Assembly: GCA_022606425.2 (NCBI GenBank)
Contig: JAHDVF020001251.1
Coordinates: 2,714,501-2,778,500, forward strand
Origin: Lepidostoma basale
Taxonomy: Eukaryota; Arthropoda; Insecta; Trichoptera; Lepidostomatidae
DNA: 64,000 nucleotides
Direction: 5' to 3'
How positions within the stretch are numbered: the first letter of the stretch is position 1; each line of letters opens with the position of its first letter. The position numbers and the translations under genes were made by a program. This document shows positions 1 through 10,239 of the stretch, piece by piece. The notes under the pieces were generated by a model. That model was not told the origin of the DNA. It saw only the letters and a program-made list of their open reading frames with translations, and did not search any database.

Positions 1-803
1 AAATGTGGAAAGCAACGGGAAACTGCTACATTAACCCTTAAAGTCTGGCGAGAATTTGAAACATCAGAACGCTCTTGTAAACAATTGAATAATTCTTCAC
101 ACAAAATGCATAAAAATATCAAATAAATTGTATTTTGTAGTCAAATGTTGTACATTTTTTATCTTATAAAAATAATCAGACGTTTTTTGTTCCATTTTGA
201 GTTTAAGAAAACAAATAAAAATATATAACATTGAAAATATTGTTTGCAAATGAAACCAAGACATCGCGCTGTTGATAACTAATAATGATATAAGAGTCAC
301 CCTAAGAAACACACACTCAAAATCAAAGATTTTGACACAGTACGAGAAACCATCACTTCGTAGCTCGGCGGTTATGCAACTGTGTATGTGTGTGTGATGA
401 TTGGCTGTGAGCCGTGGTCCGTATGGGACACGCGATACAAAGAAAATTAATTAAATCAAATCTTTTTACAAAACGGATAAAAGTTTAACTCTAAATCACA
501 GAGAATACATGATATAATAAATTTACGGGATATTACACGTTAAACACGGAGAATATATGCAGACTGCTATTGTAGCCAGCCGGACTATAAGCGTCAAAAG
601 CCCAAGTGGTGTCCCAAGAACCAGCAAAAATGTTACGCTTTGCTGCAAACCAATTTCTTGGATTGAAACTTGCTAAGGAGAGATATGTGTGCTAGCCAAA
701 CAGCACCGGTAATGGATGATTCAAAAGCTATGATATGCTGTTCACAGCAAATTCAAAATATGTTTTTATTTGTGCTTGTTATCGTTGGTTTGGTTTTCTG
801 CAG
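1..803. other. Upstream intron of the calcium channel gene
   Basis: AT-rich sequence ending in a pyrimidine-rich 3' splice site (ttttctgcag, ends 803). No exon of the channel can be recognised before 804. A TTAACCC motif near 32-38 resembles a piggyBac end but has no partner. A 40-codon open stretch around 543-664 has several cysteines but no family match I can name, so it is not called. Confidence 0.6.
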
Positions 804-901
804 ATCATCAACTTGTTCGTGGCCGTCATCATGGACAACTTCGACTACCTGACTCGGGATTGGTCCATCCTCGGACCACATCACTTGGACGAATTCATCC
901 G
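804..901 (+). CDS. Ca-alpha1D: Cav1 alpha-1 exon A: end of IVS6 and start of C-terminus
   Basis: This is the first exon of the gene inside the window. It opens in frame 0 and encodes the end of the pore-lining S6 helix of domain IV ([15 protein letters not shown]), then [18 protein letters not shown], the start of the EF-hand-like region. This wording is typical of L-type channels; Cav2 (cacophony) reads [13 protein letters not shown] here. The protein is the pore subunit that admits Ca2+ into muscle and neurons on depolarisation. The acceptor is ctgcag before 804 and the donor is gtgagt at 902. The exon ends two bases into an Arg codon, which exon B completes. Family assignment rests on my knowledge of Cav1 sequences; splice sites and phase are read directly. 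Confidence 0.96.
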
Positions 902-1027
902 GTGAGTTGAAATTCTAATTCAAGTTGGTTTAATTCTCTCAAAAGACAGTTTTCGGCATCTATTTGAGAACAGGTATAATACCAGGAACGCATGAGAGTT
1001 GATTTGATTTTAGAAATACAAGATACC

Positions 1028-1225
1028 TTCGTGGCCGAGTGGTATGTGCATTGACTGCCACCCCAAAGGTTCCGGGTTTGATTCCCGGCGAGGGCAGTGT
1101 GATTGTCACACTGTCTTTGGTCTGGTGTGGAATTCACGTGACAATAAAATGGCGATAGATTAGCTACCTATCACATGTCACGAGAATCACTATGATAGCT
1201 ATAATACACTTTACAGCAATTTGAC
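1028..1225 (+). repeat. tRNA-derived SINE, copy 1
   Basis: A tRNA-like head has an A box (tggccgagtgg, 1032-1042) and a B box (ggtttgattcc, 1075-1085), followed by a tRNA-unrelated body (gtgtgattgtcacactgtct, then acgtgacaataaaatgg). The same unit recurs at 19705 and 39044 on this strand and at 21957, 29266 and 31657 on the other strand. It is a Pol III-type retroposon sitting in the intron after exon A. Confidence 0.85.
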
Positions 1226-1556
1226 TCATGCTATTATGGTGTAAAGAGCGATACGGACACAATCTCAAAGGGTTTTTCCAGTAATGGATCTTAAGACCTT
1301 CATCTTAGATGTTAAAAAAAGCTCTTTGGTTCATGCAGTATAGGCCAGCGTCTCTACACTATTAGTCACGATAAGTCACTCGCATGTCTTATAAATTCTG
1401 ACCTTCATAACTAGATTTTTAGATACTGATACTCTAGAAGCTTTATTGACTTATTCTCGTAATTTTCTGAATAAATATAAATATGATTATATACCTATAT
1501 GTTTCAATTTTAAGTAAAATATTCTATGACATTAATAATGGCTTTGCATCTTTCAG
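1226..1556. other. Intron remainder before exon B
   Basis: AT-rich, no recognised repeat or ORF. It ends with the acceptor tttcag at 1551-1556. Confidence 0.5.
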
Positions 1557-1645
1557 ATTATGGAGTGAATACGACCCAGATGCAAAAGGGAGAATCAAAC
1601 ATCTGGATGTGGTGACACTTCTAAGGAAAATAAGTCCTCCCTTAG
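1557..1645 (+). CDS. Ca-alpha1D: Cav1 alpha-1 exon B: EF-hand-like region
   Basis: Completes the Arg codon of exon A, then reads [19 protein letters not shown] and [11 protein letters not shown]. This is the EF-hand-like segment of the proximal C-terminus, which in Cav1 channels couples calmodulin to Ca2+-dependent inactivation. The wording is nearly the same as fly Ca-alpha1D as I remember it. The donor gtgagc follows at 1646. The exon ends one base into a Gly codon (phase 1), matching exon C. A hAT-like terminus begins only 22 bp beyond the donor. Confidence 0.96.
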
Positions 1646-1666
1646 GTGAGCAACCTTTATTTCAAC

Positions 1667-1735
1667 CAGTGGCGGTACCCCTATAGAAACCCAGAAGCCC
1701 GGCTTGCATAAGAAATTTTGAATCAAAACCTCTTC
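1667..1735 (+). mobile_element. Terminal fragment of hAT-like element
   Basis: Starts cagtggcggtacccc and continues through cagaagcccggcttgc. The same end, with small differences, closes the element at 34385-35228 in inverse orientation. Only about 70 bp are alignable before tandem repeats begin. Confidence 0.6.
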
Positions 1736-1749
1736 AGCTTGTGGGGCTA

Positions 1750-2042
1750 TTAATTGTGTGAGATTTTGTTTGATTGTGTGAGATTTTAACTGATTGTGAG
1801 AGATTTTGTTTGATTGCATGGGATTTTAACTGAATGCGAGCGATTTTGTTTGATGGCGTGGGATTTTAATTGATTGTGTGAGATTTTGTTTGATTGCGTA
1901 GGATTTTAACTGATTGTCTGAGATTTTGTTTGATTGCGTGGATTTTAACTGATTGTGAGAGATTTTGTTTAATTGTGTGGGATTTTAACCGATTGTCTGA
2001 GATTTTGTTTGATTGTGTGGAATTTTAACTGATTGTGTGATG
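1750..2042. repeat. 40-bp minisatellite (diverged 20-bp dimer)
   Basis: About seven units alternate gattgtgtgagattttgttt with gattgcgtgggattttaact. The repeat fills most of the intron between exons B and C. Confidence 0.9.
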
Positions 2043-2211
2043 ACAACTTTAAGTGTACCATTCACTGCAAGTTGCCTGACCTAACCCTTCTTTTAATATC
2101 CTTTTCCTTTGTAAACATATTTCCTAAATATACAGATACATCCACTTGTTCATAGAAATTGCAAAATCCATGTTTGCAAAAACGTGTTCATAAAATTTCA
2201 ATTGGTTACAG

Positions 2212-2352
2212 GTTTTGGTAAGTTGTGTCCGCACAGAGTGGCCTGCAAGCGCCTGGTCTCCATGAACATGCCTCTCAACAGCGATGGGACGGTTCTCTTC
2301 AACGCCACCCTCTTCGCCGTCGTCAGAACATCCCTCAAGATCAAGACCGAAG
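2212..2352 (+). CDS. Ca-alpha1D: Cav1 alpha-1 exon C: pre-IQ region
   Basis: Reads [19 protein letters not shown], then [19 protein letters not shown] and [10 protein letters not shown]. This is the conserved segment between the EF-hand region and the pre-IQ helix. [24 protein letters not shown] wording separates Cav1 from Cav2, which has LAYKRLLRMDLPV. The acceptor is ttacag at 2206-2211. The donor gtttga at 2353 is weaker than the others. The exon ends one base into Gly, completed by exon D. A family B retrotransposon lies about 75 bp downstream in antisense. Confidence 0.95.
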
Positions 2353-2424
2353 GTTTGACGACCCTTGACACTTTTATTCCTTATTTCTCTTGTCAATGTC
2401 CGTGTCCCGCATCCACAGGTCATC

Positions 2425-2950
2425 ACAGGTAACAAGCAATACTCCGGCACCGAGATAGACTGCCAGCTGTCCTTCCGTCTTTTAGGAGGTCTTCCATGAG
2501 AACGAGTCCCATGAGACTGATTATGCGATGCAATATAGGGGAGTCTGGTGGTGTCCATTCTTTGAACATGACCGTACCAGTCCCTTTTTTGCTGTCTGCT
2601 CCATCTTATAATATCCTCAACCTCACATATCTCTCTTATTCTGGTGTTCCTCACGCGATCCCTCAGTGTCTTGCCTGCTATCGTCCTCAGTGTCTTCATT
2701 TCCGAAGTCTTCAAAATTTGTTTGGTCCTTACTGTGGCTGCCTTTGCTTCGACGCCATATGTTATTATTGGTCTTACGCATGCTTTATAGATTCTCATCT
2801 TACTGTTAATGGCCATGTCTTTGTTTTTCCATATTGTGGATTTTAGAGAGCCAGAGATTGCAGCTGCCTTATTTACTTGGGCTTGTATTTCTTTTCGCAG
2901 ATCAGCTTCTCCCACCAGGTCTATGCCTAGATACTTGGTGTGCACTAAAT
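2425..2950 (-). mobile_element. Family B non-LTR retrotransposon fragment
   Basis: The minus strand encodes the C-terminal end of a reverse transcriptase ORF: YLGIDLVGEADLRKEI, YKACVRPIITYGVEA, LRTIAGKTLRDRVRNT, ICEVEDIIRWSRQQKRDW and GRPPKR. The 5' part of the element is missing. The minus-strand ORF runs on, without a stop, into sequence antisense to exon C, which is chance read-through. Confidence 0.85.
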
Positions 2951-2997
2951 TAAATAATTATGACGTCTTTCATATTATAAACGCTCTTGACTTTATA

Positions 2998-3478
2998 TCA
3001 AATCAAATCAAATCAGTTTATTAACTCAAAAGACATTACAAACAGGAAAAATTTTAAGGCATCTATTGAGTACAGGTAAAATATTATAAAAATACAACAT
3101 AGTACCAGAAACGCATTAGAGATGGTTCGACATTAGGAAGACAAGATACTTTCTAAAGTCAAGAGTATTTGTTCCCTGAACGTACCTTCGCTAATATGAA
3201 AGATGTCGATCTCCGAGGAGACCGGGTTCAGCAGACTAATTGCTCTTCCCACCGGTATAACCAGAGGCCGTCTGGTTCTGGTGACCGGTAGGTAAAACAA
3301 TCTGTGCTGTCGGAGAAATCTATCAGGGACAAAAAGACCAACACCCTCTAGCACGGCCGAGTTCTCGAAATATCCCCTGATTAATTTAAAGAAATGGGTA
3401 ATGAGATGCCTATCTCTTCGAAGCTGTAAAGAATTGGTTCCAAGCATTCCTAAAAGAAATGCCGTGATGTATCTATCG
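2998..3478 (-). mobile_element. Jockey/R1-like non-LTR fragment
   Basis: The 3' tail is the repeated tcaaatcaaa at 2998 (TGATT repeats on the element strand). The minus-strand ORF 3133-3447 encodes the end of a Pol protein: MLGTNSLQLRRDRHLITHFF, ENSAVLEGVGLFVPDRF, RLFYLPVTRTRR. The same family occurs at 5150, 25450, 39550 and 58655. Confidence 0.75.
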
Positions 3479-3962
3479 TTAGAGAGAATCTTGTATTCCT
3501 AATGTCAAACCGTCTCTCATGCGTTCCTGGTATTATATTGTATATATTTTATAAGGATTAATTGTATCTCAATAGAGACGAAGATGTAAATTGTTTTCTG
3601 GGAACAGAATGTGGTGGCCGAGGCGCTTATAGGACTTATGACTTGTCATTGGTTGGGTTAATAAAGCGATCGCTTAACCCAACCAATGACAGGTCATAAG
3701 TCCTGTAAGCGCCTCGGCCACCATATTCTGTTCCCAGAAAACAATTTACATCTTCGTCTCTATTGAGATACAATTAATCCTTACAAAATAAAAATAATTT
3801 ATCCGCAATGGGTGAAATCCAGTATTTGTCTACAAGAATTTGTATACATTCAAAATGTTATATTGTATATATATTATATTTTACCTGTACTCAATAGATG
3901 CCTTAAACATTTATATTGTTTATAATATCTGTTGAGATAATAGACTGATTTGATTTGATTTT
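3479..3962 (+). mobile_element. Jockey-like 3' end, split by a snapback element
   Basis: The 3' UTR of the same family in + orientation: cctaatgtcaaaccgtctct at 3500, resuming at about 3866 with acctgtactcaatagatgcc and ending tgatttgattt at about 3960. The S2 snapback element lies between the two parts. Together with the copy at 2998-3478 it forms a head-to-head pair. Confidence 0.65.
3556..3785. mobile_element. S2 snapback element (near-perfect palindrome)
   Basis: Two arms of about 108 bp start and end with ttgtatctcaatagagacga and its complement, and meet at ttaataaagcgatcgcttaa. The arms carry ctgttcccagaaaacaattt and tgacaggtcataagtcct. A whole second copy lies at 6079-6395, with half copies elsewhere. 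Confidence 0.9.
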
Positions 3963-4035
3963 AAACTGAAAAAAATATGTTTCCTTAATGTTATGTTTCA
4001 TACTTATCGAGAGGTTAATTAAAAATTTGAATCAG

Positions 4036-4201
4036 GCAACATCGACGACTGCAATTCGGAGCTCCGTGCCGTCATCCGAAAGATCTGGAAGAGGACGTCT
4101 CCGAAGCTGCTGGATCAGGTGGTGCCCCCGCCGGGCATCGATGACGAGGTCACGGTGGGCAAGTTCTACGCCACCTTCCTCATCCAGGACTATTTCCGCA
4201 G
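4036..4201 (+). CDS. Ca-alpha1D: Cav1 alpha-1 exon D: pre-IQ and first half of IQ motif
   Basis: Reads [39 protein letters not shown], then [17 protein letters not shown]. The last piece is the first half of the calmodulin-binding IQ motif (IQDYFRRFKKRK in full). IQ binding of Ca2+-calmodulin drives inactivation and facilitation of Cav1 channels. The acceptor is aatcag at 4030-4035 and the donor gtaggc at 4202. The exon ends with AG of an Arg codon, completed 23 kb later by exon E. All residues expected of a functional IQ core are present. Confidence 0.96.
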
Positions 4202-4328
4202 GTAGGCACCCACAACCTCAGCACAACACTCGCACACACATAAACCCTTTATTTTTTTCAATTTAAGATATCTATTTTTCTATTTGGAAGCTATATTTGA
4301 AAGATGACAATAGATTGTTTTTAAATAC

Positions 4329-4590
4329 AAATCGCACCGTGAGTGTAAAACCAAAACAAGTGCAAATATACAGTTTGGAGATATGGGAGTTTAATGACTT
4401 CATATTGCTTGGAAAAACTGTTTTTTTAAATAAACCAATGATTTTCGGTTTATAGGTATATTACTTTAAACTTAAAATCATTGGTTTATTAAAAAAAAAA
4501 CAGTTTTTCCAAGCAATATGAAGTCTTTAAACTCCCATATCTCTAAAGTGTATATTTGCACTTAACTCGGTTTTACACTCACGGTGCGAA
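4329..4590. repeat. S5 palindromic element
   Basis: Long inverted repeat with arms of about 110 bp: cgcaccgtgagtgtaaaacc at the left matches ggttttacactcacggtgcg at the right, and the centre holds ataaaccaatgattttcggt. Probably a fold-back MITE. It directly abuts the S1 element that follows. Confidence 0.85.
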
Positions 4591-4790
4591 ATGTACATGT
4601 CTGTTTTCTAGAAGTTTTATTATATTTTATGGGAATGACATGTTTTGCATTTCGTAGGCATTATCAAACATTTGATAATGCCATAGAAAGGAAAAACATG
4701 TCATATCCTCAAAATATAATAAAACTTCTAGAAAGCAAACGTTGTCATTCGTATTAATTTTTTAATATGGAGTTTTATATGGTCAAGAAA
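4591..4790. mobile_element. S1 snapback element
   Basis: Arms are marked by gttttctagaagttttatta and ataataaaacttctagaaag, with centre cattatcaaacatttgataatg. The right flank carries gtattaatt, atatggagtttta and tcaagaaacaata, the outer end of the family. This is the most repeated family of the window (about 14 loci). Confidence 0.9.
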
Positions 4791-4865
4791 CAATAAATTA
4801 ATTTTTATTACATAGACTTGGTCAAATTGAATGTGAATTCTGTAACAAACGGGAAATTTTTGATA

Positions 4866-5075
4866 ATAATTAAATAAACTACAATGTTTTTTTAATAACT
4901 ACTTCCATTTTTATCTTTATTTTTAAAGTGATCAATTTCAGCTTGCTGGCATCGAAAGATATGTCACTGGTCAGTCTGTCGATGCCAGCGACCTGGCGAA
5001 ACCGGTCTCATTCGAAATATAGACAAAAGTGAACGTAGTTTAAAAAAAACATGGTTTTATTTGTAATAATTATTT
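4866..5075. mobile_element. S3 snapback element
   Basis: Inverted arms from aactacaatgttttttta to tttaaaaaaaacatggtttt. The inner parts hold ctggcatcgaaagatatgtc, gtctgtcgatgccagcgacc and ctggcgaaaccggt. A better preserved copy is at 27904-28112. Confidence 0.85.
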
Positions 5076-5149
5076 CTTCTATGTTCGCCATATTTTGTTT
5101 TGTAGATGTTTTATATTTTTCTTTTTTATATACTTTGTTTACAATACTA

Positions 5150-5735
5150 ACCTTAAAAAAAATTAAATCTAAATATCAGACATGTTTCGGAAAACCCAGT
5201 CCTTCCTCAGTGATATTATAAAGATATTTAAAATATTATAAAATGTATTTCTCTATTTCTTTTTTATATAATTTGTATAAACAACACTTATATTAAAAAA
5301 ATTAAATTACATAGACATGTTTCGGACAAACAGTCCTTCATCAGTGATACATTATGAATAGAAAAAGAACCTTATGAATAGAAAAAGCTAGTTTTTGCTT
5401 GCTGCCTTTATCATAAGGGTATTTACGAATTCGCCATAATTGCATCCAAAGAGGTCTATCTCTTCTGCAACCTCATTTAAGAGACGAATCGCTTTCAATA
5501 CAGGAGAACTTCGAAGGGCCTCTGTGCGGCAATTTGGGGCATAAAATAATATATGCCCCCTTGCTCTGCTATAACTATGGGGAACGTACAGATTTAGCTC
5601 TCTCAGTATTCCTGGATTGAAAATACCTCCGGATAACAGTTTAAAAAAATGCTTTCCCAGAAAGATCATTCGACGAGCTTCAAGAGTGTTGAAACCCAAC
5701 ACTCCTGAGAGAAACAGTGAGGGGTACATAAAAGA
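5150..5735 (-). mobile_element. Second jockey/R1-like non-LTR fragment
   Basis: The minus-strand ORF 5388-5729 encodes LGFNTLEARRMIFLGKHFF, LNLYVPHSYSRARGHILFY and RLLNEVAEEIDLF, the same layout as the Pol C-terminus at 3133-3447 but well diverged. The 3' UTR side (5150-5380) repeats gacatgtttcgga..cagtccttc twice (S6 motif). The S6 motif also appears at 5940-6060 and 31845-31995. Confidence 0.65.
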
Positions 5736-6078
5736 TACATTTTTAAAATTGTTTACATGATCTGACAGATGTTATAAAGATTTATTTTGGAAAACTTATG
5801 CTTTTGTTATAACAAATATTATGATTCAATTAAAAATTTTAAATAATAATTTAAAGTTCTTATTGGGGTTCAGGTAATTACTTACAACAAAGGAAATAAA
5901 TCAAATATTGGACTTGACGTTAAAATATATATTTATAATATGTATCTTTACTGAAGAAGGACTGTTTGTTCGAAATATGTCAATGTAATTTTATTTTTTT
6001 AATATATACAAAGTATATACAAAGTATATAAAAAAGAAATAGATAAATAAACCATCATAAAAACACAAAGTATGGCTT
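5736..6078. repeat. Diverged S6/jockey tail sequence
   Basis: Contains acatgatctgacagatgtta (5755) and gaaggactgtttgttcgaaa (5955), found again near 31860-31940. Otherwise AT-rich. Confidence 0.45.
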
Positions 6079-6395
6079 AATTGTACCTCAATAGAGACGA
6101 AGATGCAAATTGGAAACAGAATATGGTGATCGAGGTGTTTACAGGACTTAACACATCATTGGTTGGGTTAAGCGCACGCTTTATTTAATACAACATTCCC
6201 CATTCCATCCTTCTTACGACCACCATGTCTGACTTGGTGGTCGTAAGAAGGGTGGAATGGGGAATGTTGTATTACATAAAGCGTGCGCTTAACCCAACCA
6301 ATGACAGGTCATAAGTCCTGTGAACGCCTTGATCAATCATATTCTGTTCCCAATTTGCATCTTCGTCTCTATTGAGATACAATTAATCCTTGAAT
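6079..6395. mobile_element. S2 snapback element, long form
   Basis: Inverted arms of about 155 bp with outer ends ttgtacctcaatagagacga and its complement. Inner parts read acaacattccccattccatc and ttcttacgaccaccatgtc, and the centre is around 6230. The longer arms show that the 3556 copy is an internally shortened form. Confidence 0.9.
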
Positions 6396-7034
6396 TGATA
6401 ACCCGCAATGGGTAAATAAAATCCAGTATTCGTCTACAAGTATTTGTATACATTCAAAATGTTGTAAAAACAAAGTATGGCGTATATAGAAGATATTATA
6501 AAATTGTTTACAAATATGATCAGTTTTGACAGATGTCATAACATCTGTCATCGCAGTTTGCATTCTATTTGACCAGGCCTTGCAAGGTATAAAATATTTC
6601 ATCTTTATTCCAAAAAGGAAAGTAACAGATATTTCATAATGAAGATTTTTTATGATTTATTTACAATAATAATATTTAAACACGTATTTTTGTAAATTTT
6701 AAACATATGGTTTCATTTTTCATACAGAAGAAACACACTATACGTATATTTATTGATTTTACATTATTATTACTATCAATGTGATGGTCTAGTGATCAAA
6801 ATGTTCGACTTCTCATCCAGAATATTTGGGATAATTTTTTATTAATTTGAGAATAGAGAAAAAAATCGTGGAATCCTTAACCCTTAACGGACATAAGTCA
6901 CCTCTGATTTGACAACAGAACTTTGTCTGGTGGTCGTATGGCAAGTGTGAGATGACACGATGAATCATGTTGAATCTTGTCATCTGTGGAATCTACGCGT
7001 AATTAATTTGTCAGTTAAATATTAGTTCATATGT
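6396..7034. other. Intron, no gene seen
   Basis: AT-rich. Around 6780-6850 is a weak tRNA-like string (atggtctagtgatcaaaatg) that may belong to a second SINE family (compare 11370-11460). A ttaacccttaacgg at 6887 resembles a piggyBac end without a partner. Confidence 0.4.
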
Positions 7035-8040
7035 ATTATTATATGAGGTATGCATGCGAAATGATCTGATGATGAATGTTAATAAGTCTAAGGTAATGAT
7101 TTTTGTTTAAGAGGAAATCATGACAGTCTTCAACATTAGCGTGAATGGTGAATATCTGGAACAAGTGGATGAGTTTGTATATTTAGGTAGTATGTTAGTA
7201 GTTGAAACAATACGGTAAGAGAAAAAACAAAGGTCACTGACATCATCCACCGGGTGGCGATTCTAAAATGGCAATGGGCAGGTCACGTAGCCAAGAAGCT
7301 CAGATGAAAAGTGGAAAAGAAGACTGCTGTCTTGGAGACCGTGGACGGCAAAGAGAAGCGCAGAGCGACCGCAAATACGGTGGAAGGATGATCTGAACAG
7401 ACACGTCGGAATAACCTGGATGCAGTCTGCACAAGACAGAGTGACATGGAAGTGAATGGAGGAGGCCTTTGTCCAGGAGTGGACGGGAATAGGCTGAGGA
7501 AGAAGAAGAAGATGTTTATAAAGGATGGACGAGTGGAGAGGGGTATTGAAAGAAGGATTAGGGCAGGCAATAAAATGAAAGGTGCACTTATAGATGTCAT
7601 CGCCAACAAAAGCCTATACAAAAAAGATTAAATCGCAATGCACAATGGTATTCTTATACCGACCCTTATATATGGAAGGGAAGCACGGAACTAGCAAAAA
7701 GAAGTATAAAAGTAGAATTAATGCAGTAGAAAATAGAGTTCTTAGACAAATGTGTGTAAATATGGGTATGATAGAGTGTCAAATGAAAATATAAGAAGTG
7801 AATGCAATGCAAATGAAAGTGTTATGAACAAAATACGAAAAGGTCATTTAGATGGTTTTAACACATGGAAGGAATAAATTAAGGAAATGGTATATTTTAA
7901 CGATGTATATGTAATAAAAAATAGTGGAAGATCCGATGTATAAATGTTGGAGTATCTAGTGGAATATGTCAGGAAAGAACAGTGTGTTGGTCAATTCAAT
8001 CTGCCCACTCCTTCGGAGAGACGGCATGATGGTTACTTAG
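7035..8040 (+). mobile_element. Family A non-LTR retrotransposon, interrupted by family C
   Basis: Starts with sequence coding RNDLMMNVNKSKVMIF and NISVNGEYLEQVDEFVYLGS (7055-7200). It resumes at 7514 (KDGRVERGIERRIRAGNKMK) and decays to the usual 3' end (ctgcccactccttcggagag, then gatggttacttag) at 8040. Several frameshifts and stops. The insertion of family C at 7201-7513 carries a short duplication (atgtta / atgttta). Confidence 0.85.
7201..7513 (+). mobile_element. Family C non-LTR 3' end inserted in family A
   Basis: Reads VREKTKVTDIIHRVAILKW and QWAGHVAKKLR, then a region of GRP..RW type, GITWMQSAQDRVTWK, and ends in gaggaagaagaagaag. The (GAA)n tail next to family A sequence marks the 3' junction. 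Confidence 0.85.
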
Positions 8041-8310
8041 TTATATTTTCCCTCTAATTCTCAAATGTTATTAAAAAAAACTGACTTAACCCATGTATTT
8101 TGAATTTAGAAGTTGTGCGTTTGTTTTGCTTGACACCACTTCAAATATTAAAAGAAAAAACGTTGAACATTTCACATATTTCTTTATAATATATATAGCT
8201 TATATAAATACATATGGTTAGCCCATGGTAGATTTTAACATATATGTTAAAATCAACGCACAAACTTTGGTTTGTACAAATAGCATTTTATGAAAAATAT
8301 AACCCCTAAA
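8041..8310. other. Unassigned AT-rich intron
   Basis: No ORF or repeat recognised. Confidence 0.4.
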
Positions 8311-8560
8311 ATGATTAATACAAATTGAAACATGTGTTTTCTAGAAGTTTCATTATATTTTATGTGAATTACATGTTTCGCTTTGCTGGCATTATCAAAG
8401 GTTGATACGTCATTGATAATGTCTTTGATATGTCATTTTATAATACTGTAGCTTGGCAAAACATGTCATTCCCACAAATTATAATAAAACTTCTAGAAAA
8501 CTGACGTTTTTATTAGTATTAATAATTTAATATGAAGTTTTACATCCTTTATATGCAATT
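8311..8560. mobile_element. S1 snapback element
   Basis: Arms ttttctagaagtttcattat and ataataaaacttctagaaaa, outer end gtattaataatttaatatga. The central palindrome has extra copies of attgataatg. Confidence 0.85.
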
Positions 8561-8754
8561 AAGCATCATTTCTAATGTTTGATATTGCCTAAAGAAGTGT
8601 TTTACTGTGTGCTAACCATCTCATAATCCACACATCCGATTGTACTTGTAACTAAATTATCTGTAATGTTTTCTGACTTCGTTTGAGTTATCTGAAAATG
8701 TAGGTTTATTAATGAAAAAATGATATTAATTTTTTTTTACAATCAATATTATTA

Positions 8755-8893
8755 ATGAAAACGTCTGTTTTCTAGAAGTTTTTTTTTATCTAATGCGAAT
8801 GACAAGCTTCGCCTTATGCTAAGGAATTATCACACATGTAAGAGCCTCATCCTGGTGATAGATGGCCAAGTTTGGCATTTTACATCATTGTTC
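8755..8893. mobile_element. S1 snapback element, shortened
   Basis: Left arm gtctgttttctagaagtttt, then aaggaattatcacacatg, then the outer right flank catcattgttcaagaaacaa. The right inner arm is deleted. Family C inserted at its right edge. Confidence 0.7.
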
Positions 8894-8905
8894 AAGAAAC
8901 AATAT

Positions 8906-9592
8906 CTTCTTCTTCCTCAGCATATTCCCATCCACTCCTGGACAAAGGCCTCCTCCATTCGCTTCCATGTCACTCTGTCTTGTGCAGACTGCATCCAGGT
9001 TATTCCGACGTGTCTGTTCAGATCATCCTTCCACCGTAGTTGCGGTCGCCCTGCACTTATCTTTGCCGTCCACGGTCTCCAAGTCAGCAGTCTTCTTGTC
9101 CATTTTTCATCAGAGCTTCTGGTACGTGACCTGCCCACTGCCATTTTAGAGTCGCCACCCAGGGGATGATGTCAGTGACCTTTGTTTTTTCTTTCACCGT
9201 ATCATTTCTGACTCTGTCTCTTAGGCTTATTCCTAACATGACTCTTTGGGTCACTCGTAATTTCTTGGCACTTTGTTTGGACAATATAACAGTTTCAAGA
9301 CTATAAGTACCAACTGGCAGAACGCAGGCTTCATAGAGCAGTCTTCTTGTCCACTTTTCATCTGAGCTTCTGGCTACGTGACCTGCCCATTTTCATATTA
9401 GAGTCGCCACCCGGTGGATGATGTCAGTGACCTTTTTTTTTTCTCCCACCGTTTCGTTTCTGACTCTATCTCTTAGGCTTATTCCTAACATGGCTCTTTG
9501 GGTCACTCGTAGTTTCTCAGCACTTTGTTTGGACAATGTAACAGTTTCAAGACCATAAGTACCAATTGGCAGAACGCAGGCTTCATAGACTT
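8906..9592 (-). mobile_element. Family C non-LTR, partly duplicated, with 12-bp target duplication
   Basis: On the minus strand: VTQRVMLGISLRDRVRNDTV, TLKWQWAGHVPEA, then GRPQLRWKDDLNRHVGITWM and QSAQDRVTWKRMEEAFVQEW, ending with (GAA)n at 8906-8915. The 5' half (about 9330-9590) repeats the segment 9080-9325. The whole unit is flanked by aagaaacaatat at 8894-8905 and 9593-9604, a perfect 12-bp duplication. Confidence 0.88.
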
Positions 9593-9604
9593 AAGAAACA
9601 ATAT

Positions 9605-10239
9605 ATATATTTTTATTATTTATATTGATTTGCATACATTTTCAGATAACACACATTTAGCAAATTGTTTTTCAAATTTCCTCTAGAACTTGTTGTTTCA
9701 TTTAACATGTAAAAAAATATTTTAATGTGTATTTACTTTTTAATTCCGATAAAAGTCACCTACATACACAATTATATCATATATTTTTATATATAATTTT
9801 GGCTTTATAATATTTTCAATCCACAAATCGCTTTATATGTAAATCTGTTATATTATTTTTTTTTCTTAATTTTTTATATAATAATTTTAATTAAACATTT
9901 TTGTATATCTAAAAAGTATTATAAATATATTATTATTAATTTGCCATTTTCATAACAAATTTAGTAAGTAGATTATTTTTTATTTTTCAACTTATATACA
10001 TAATATATATTTTAATATTTATTTTATGATTTTTTAAAGTATCATACATTTTATACGGGGACTTCTAATATTTAATTTATTTTTTATTTAGATTGTCAAT
10101 TGTTTTTGCGGAAAAAATATGATACTTGGAATACTTTTATAATATCACTCTTTATTAATATAATCTCTCTGCCTACCTCTTCATAGAAATGGTGTGATGT
10201 TTTGTTGTTGAAAATTAATTTAATTTAAATTTTTTTTTA
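9605..10239. other. Very AT-rich intron
   Basis: Mostly A and T runs; nothing recognised. Confidence 0.5.

Noticed and set aside
543..664. Small Cys-rich ORF as an extra channel exon or piggyBac tail
   Set aside because: No start codon, no convincing splice sites, no second TIR for the TTAACCC at 32; family match too weak.
2124..2945. 273-codon minus-strand ORF as one gene
   Set aside because: Only the upper half is retrotransposon coding; the rest is antisense to exon C.
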